A stretch of DNA of 64,000 nt. It comes from Campylobacter lari (lineage in GTDB: Bacteria; Campylobacterota; Campylobacteria; Campylobacterales; Campylobacteraceae). How positions within the stretch are numbered: position 1 is the stretch's first letter; each line of letters begins with the position of its first letter. Of this stretch, positions 63,390-64,000 are shown piece by piece. The DNA lies in the NCBI RefSeq assembly GCF_001017575.1, contig NZ_CP011372.1:186001-250000 (forward strand), in the 5' to 3' direction. Both the position numbers and the translations under genes were made by a program. The notes beneath the pieces were generated by a model that saw only the letters and a list, made by a program, of their open reading frames with translations, had not been told where the DNA came from and searched no databases.

Positions 63390-64000
63390 ATGTATTTAAG
63401 TGAAAAACTAGCCGAATTTATCGTAAATTTAGACTATGAAGCTATTCCTAGCGAAGTAAAGCAAAGAGCAAAAGAGCTTATGCTTGATGCACTAGGAACA
63501 GCCCTAGCTGCTAAAAATGAAGCTTGTGTTTTAAATGCAACTAAGGCTTTTGAAGCTTTAAGCATAAATCCTAGTGAAAAAATTTGGAGTGGGGATAAAA
63601 AGCTTGATGTAATTTATGCTGCGATGGTAAATGCCATTGCAGCGCATGCCCTTGATTTTGATGATACTCATACTGAAGCTATTTTGCACGCTAGTGCTAT
63701 TTTAACTCCGCTTTGTTTAACTTATGGATTTAGCGTAAGTAAAGATGGAAAAAAAGTTTTAAAAGCTTTTATAGTTGGTTGGGAAATTGCTGCTAGAGTG
63801 GGTATAGCAAGCAAAGGAAATTTCCATAAACGCGGCTTTCATACTACAGCTATAGCAGGAATTTTTGGTAGTGTGGCTGCAAGCTGTGTTTTGCTTGATT
63901 TAAACAAAGAACAAATCATCAATGCTCTAGGTTTAGCAGGAAGTTTTGCAAGTGGGGTGAATGAGTTTTTATCTAATGGGTCTAATTCTAAAGTTTTGCA
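63390..64000 (+). CDS. MmgE/PrpD-family protein (5' part, cut by window end)
   Basis: The first 203 residues are visible. LAEFIVNLDYEAIPSEVKQR, MLDALGTALAA, AAHALDFDDTH and KRGFHTTAIAGIFGS are hallmark MmgE/PrpD sequences. The family includes 2-methylcitrate dehydratase, aconitate decarboxylase and iminodisuccinate epimerase. It starts 6 nt after the lyase with AGGAAAAA as ribosome binding site, the fifth gene of the operon. Since no methylcitrate genes are near, an epimerase or dehydratase acting on a succinyl-type compound is considered in the findings. Confidence 0.85.
   Translation, partial: MYLSEKLAEFIVNLDYEAIPSEVKQRAKELMLDALGTALAAKNEACVLNATKAFEALSINPSEKIWSGDKKLDVIYAAMVNAIAAHALDFDDTHTEAILHASAILTPLCLTYGFSVSKDGKKVLKAFIVGWEIAARVGIASKGNFHKRGFHTTAIAGIFGSVAASCVLLDLNKEQIINALGLAGSFASGVNEFLSNGSNSKVL

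Noticed and set aside
1-64000. Phase-variable homopolymer G or C tracts
   Set aside because: Campylobacter contingency genes carry runs of eight or more G/C; reading the window I saw none (the longest noticed were about five), so no phase-variable gene is called.
1-64000. tRNA, rRNA, CRISPR or insertion sequence
   Set aside because: No cloverleaf-like gene, rRNA segment, spaced direct repeats or transposase was found in the gaps, which are all shorter than about 250 bp.

Overview
The window looks like a chromosomal segment of an epsilonproteobacterium of the genus Campylobacter, probably the C. lari group. The DNA is very AT-rich. Gene order follows blocks I remember from C. jejuni: tyrA-M23 peptidase-lpxC-tsaB-thrB-ylxR-infB-rbfA-rimP; aroQ-pepP-folK-flhF-flhG-fliA-fliM-fliY; ATP-sulfurylase-like gene-cemR-ispDF-mrp-dapD; dps-pgi-galU; murD-mraY-gpmI-fabG; katA-ankyrin; ridA-dcuC-metC-lyase-MmgE. 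Species assignment is inference. Genes are packed tightly, often with 1-20 nt overlaps, and the longest gap is about 240 bp. I saw no rRNA, tRNA, insertion sequence, prophage or CRISPR array.

Layout. 1-7.6 kb: end of tyrA, then envelope (M23 peptidase, lpxC), tRNA modification (tsaB), threonine (thrB) and translation genes (ylxR, infB, rbfA, rimP), closed by a hairpin terminator. 7.6-11.7 kb: a small unknown gene and a McrBC-type restriction module whose McrB carries an EVE/PUA-like insert inside its AAA+ domain. 11.7-16.9 kb: ribD, sppA, an amidohydrolase, aroQ, an Xaa-Pro peptidase and folK. 16.9-23.7 kb: flagellar operon flhF-flhG-orf-fliA-fliM-fliY, running into a LOG-family gene and mnmA. 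23.9-31.7 kb: periplasmic protein, pgpA, ATP-sulfurylase-like protein, cemR, ispDF, then mrp, dapD, a lipase and dps. 31.9-41.5 kb: pgi, galU, yigZ, a likely sigma-54-controlled small gene, an ABC-F protein, a degenerate GGDEF membrane protein, a phosphohexomutase, tilS and rimO. 41.6-52.5 kb: prfB, a tandem Usp protein coupled to a K+ channel, a BspA-type repeat protein, a YeiH transporter with a LysR regulator, murD, mraY, gpmI, fabG, acpS and fliL. 52.5-64 kb: two paralogous YheO/DauR-type regulators, katA with its ankyrin partner, argH with a Dcu transporter, and a compact operon ridA-dcuC-beta-lyase-fumarate lyase-MmgE/PrpD that runs off the end of the window.

The most interesting parts are: (i) the last operon, whose enzymes together would suit breakdown of a fumarate adduct such as a succinyl-thiol or succinyl-amine; (ii) tsaB, whose conserved N-terminus can only be read from an ATA codon with a good ribosome binding site; (iii) the McrB domain insertion; (iv) the Usp/K+ channel pair; (v) AT-rich palindromes at katA, dps, argH and ridA that look like operators or translation-control hairpins.
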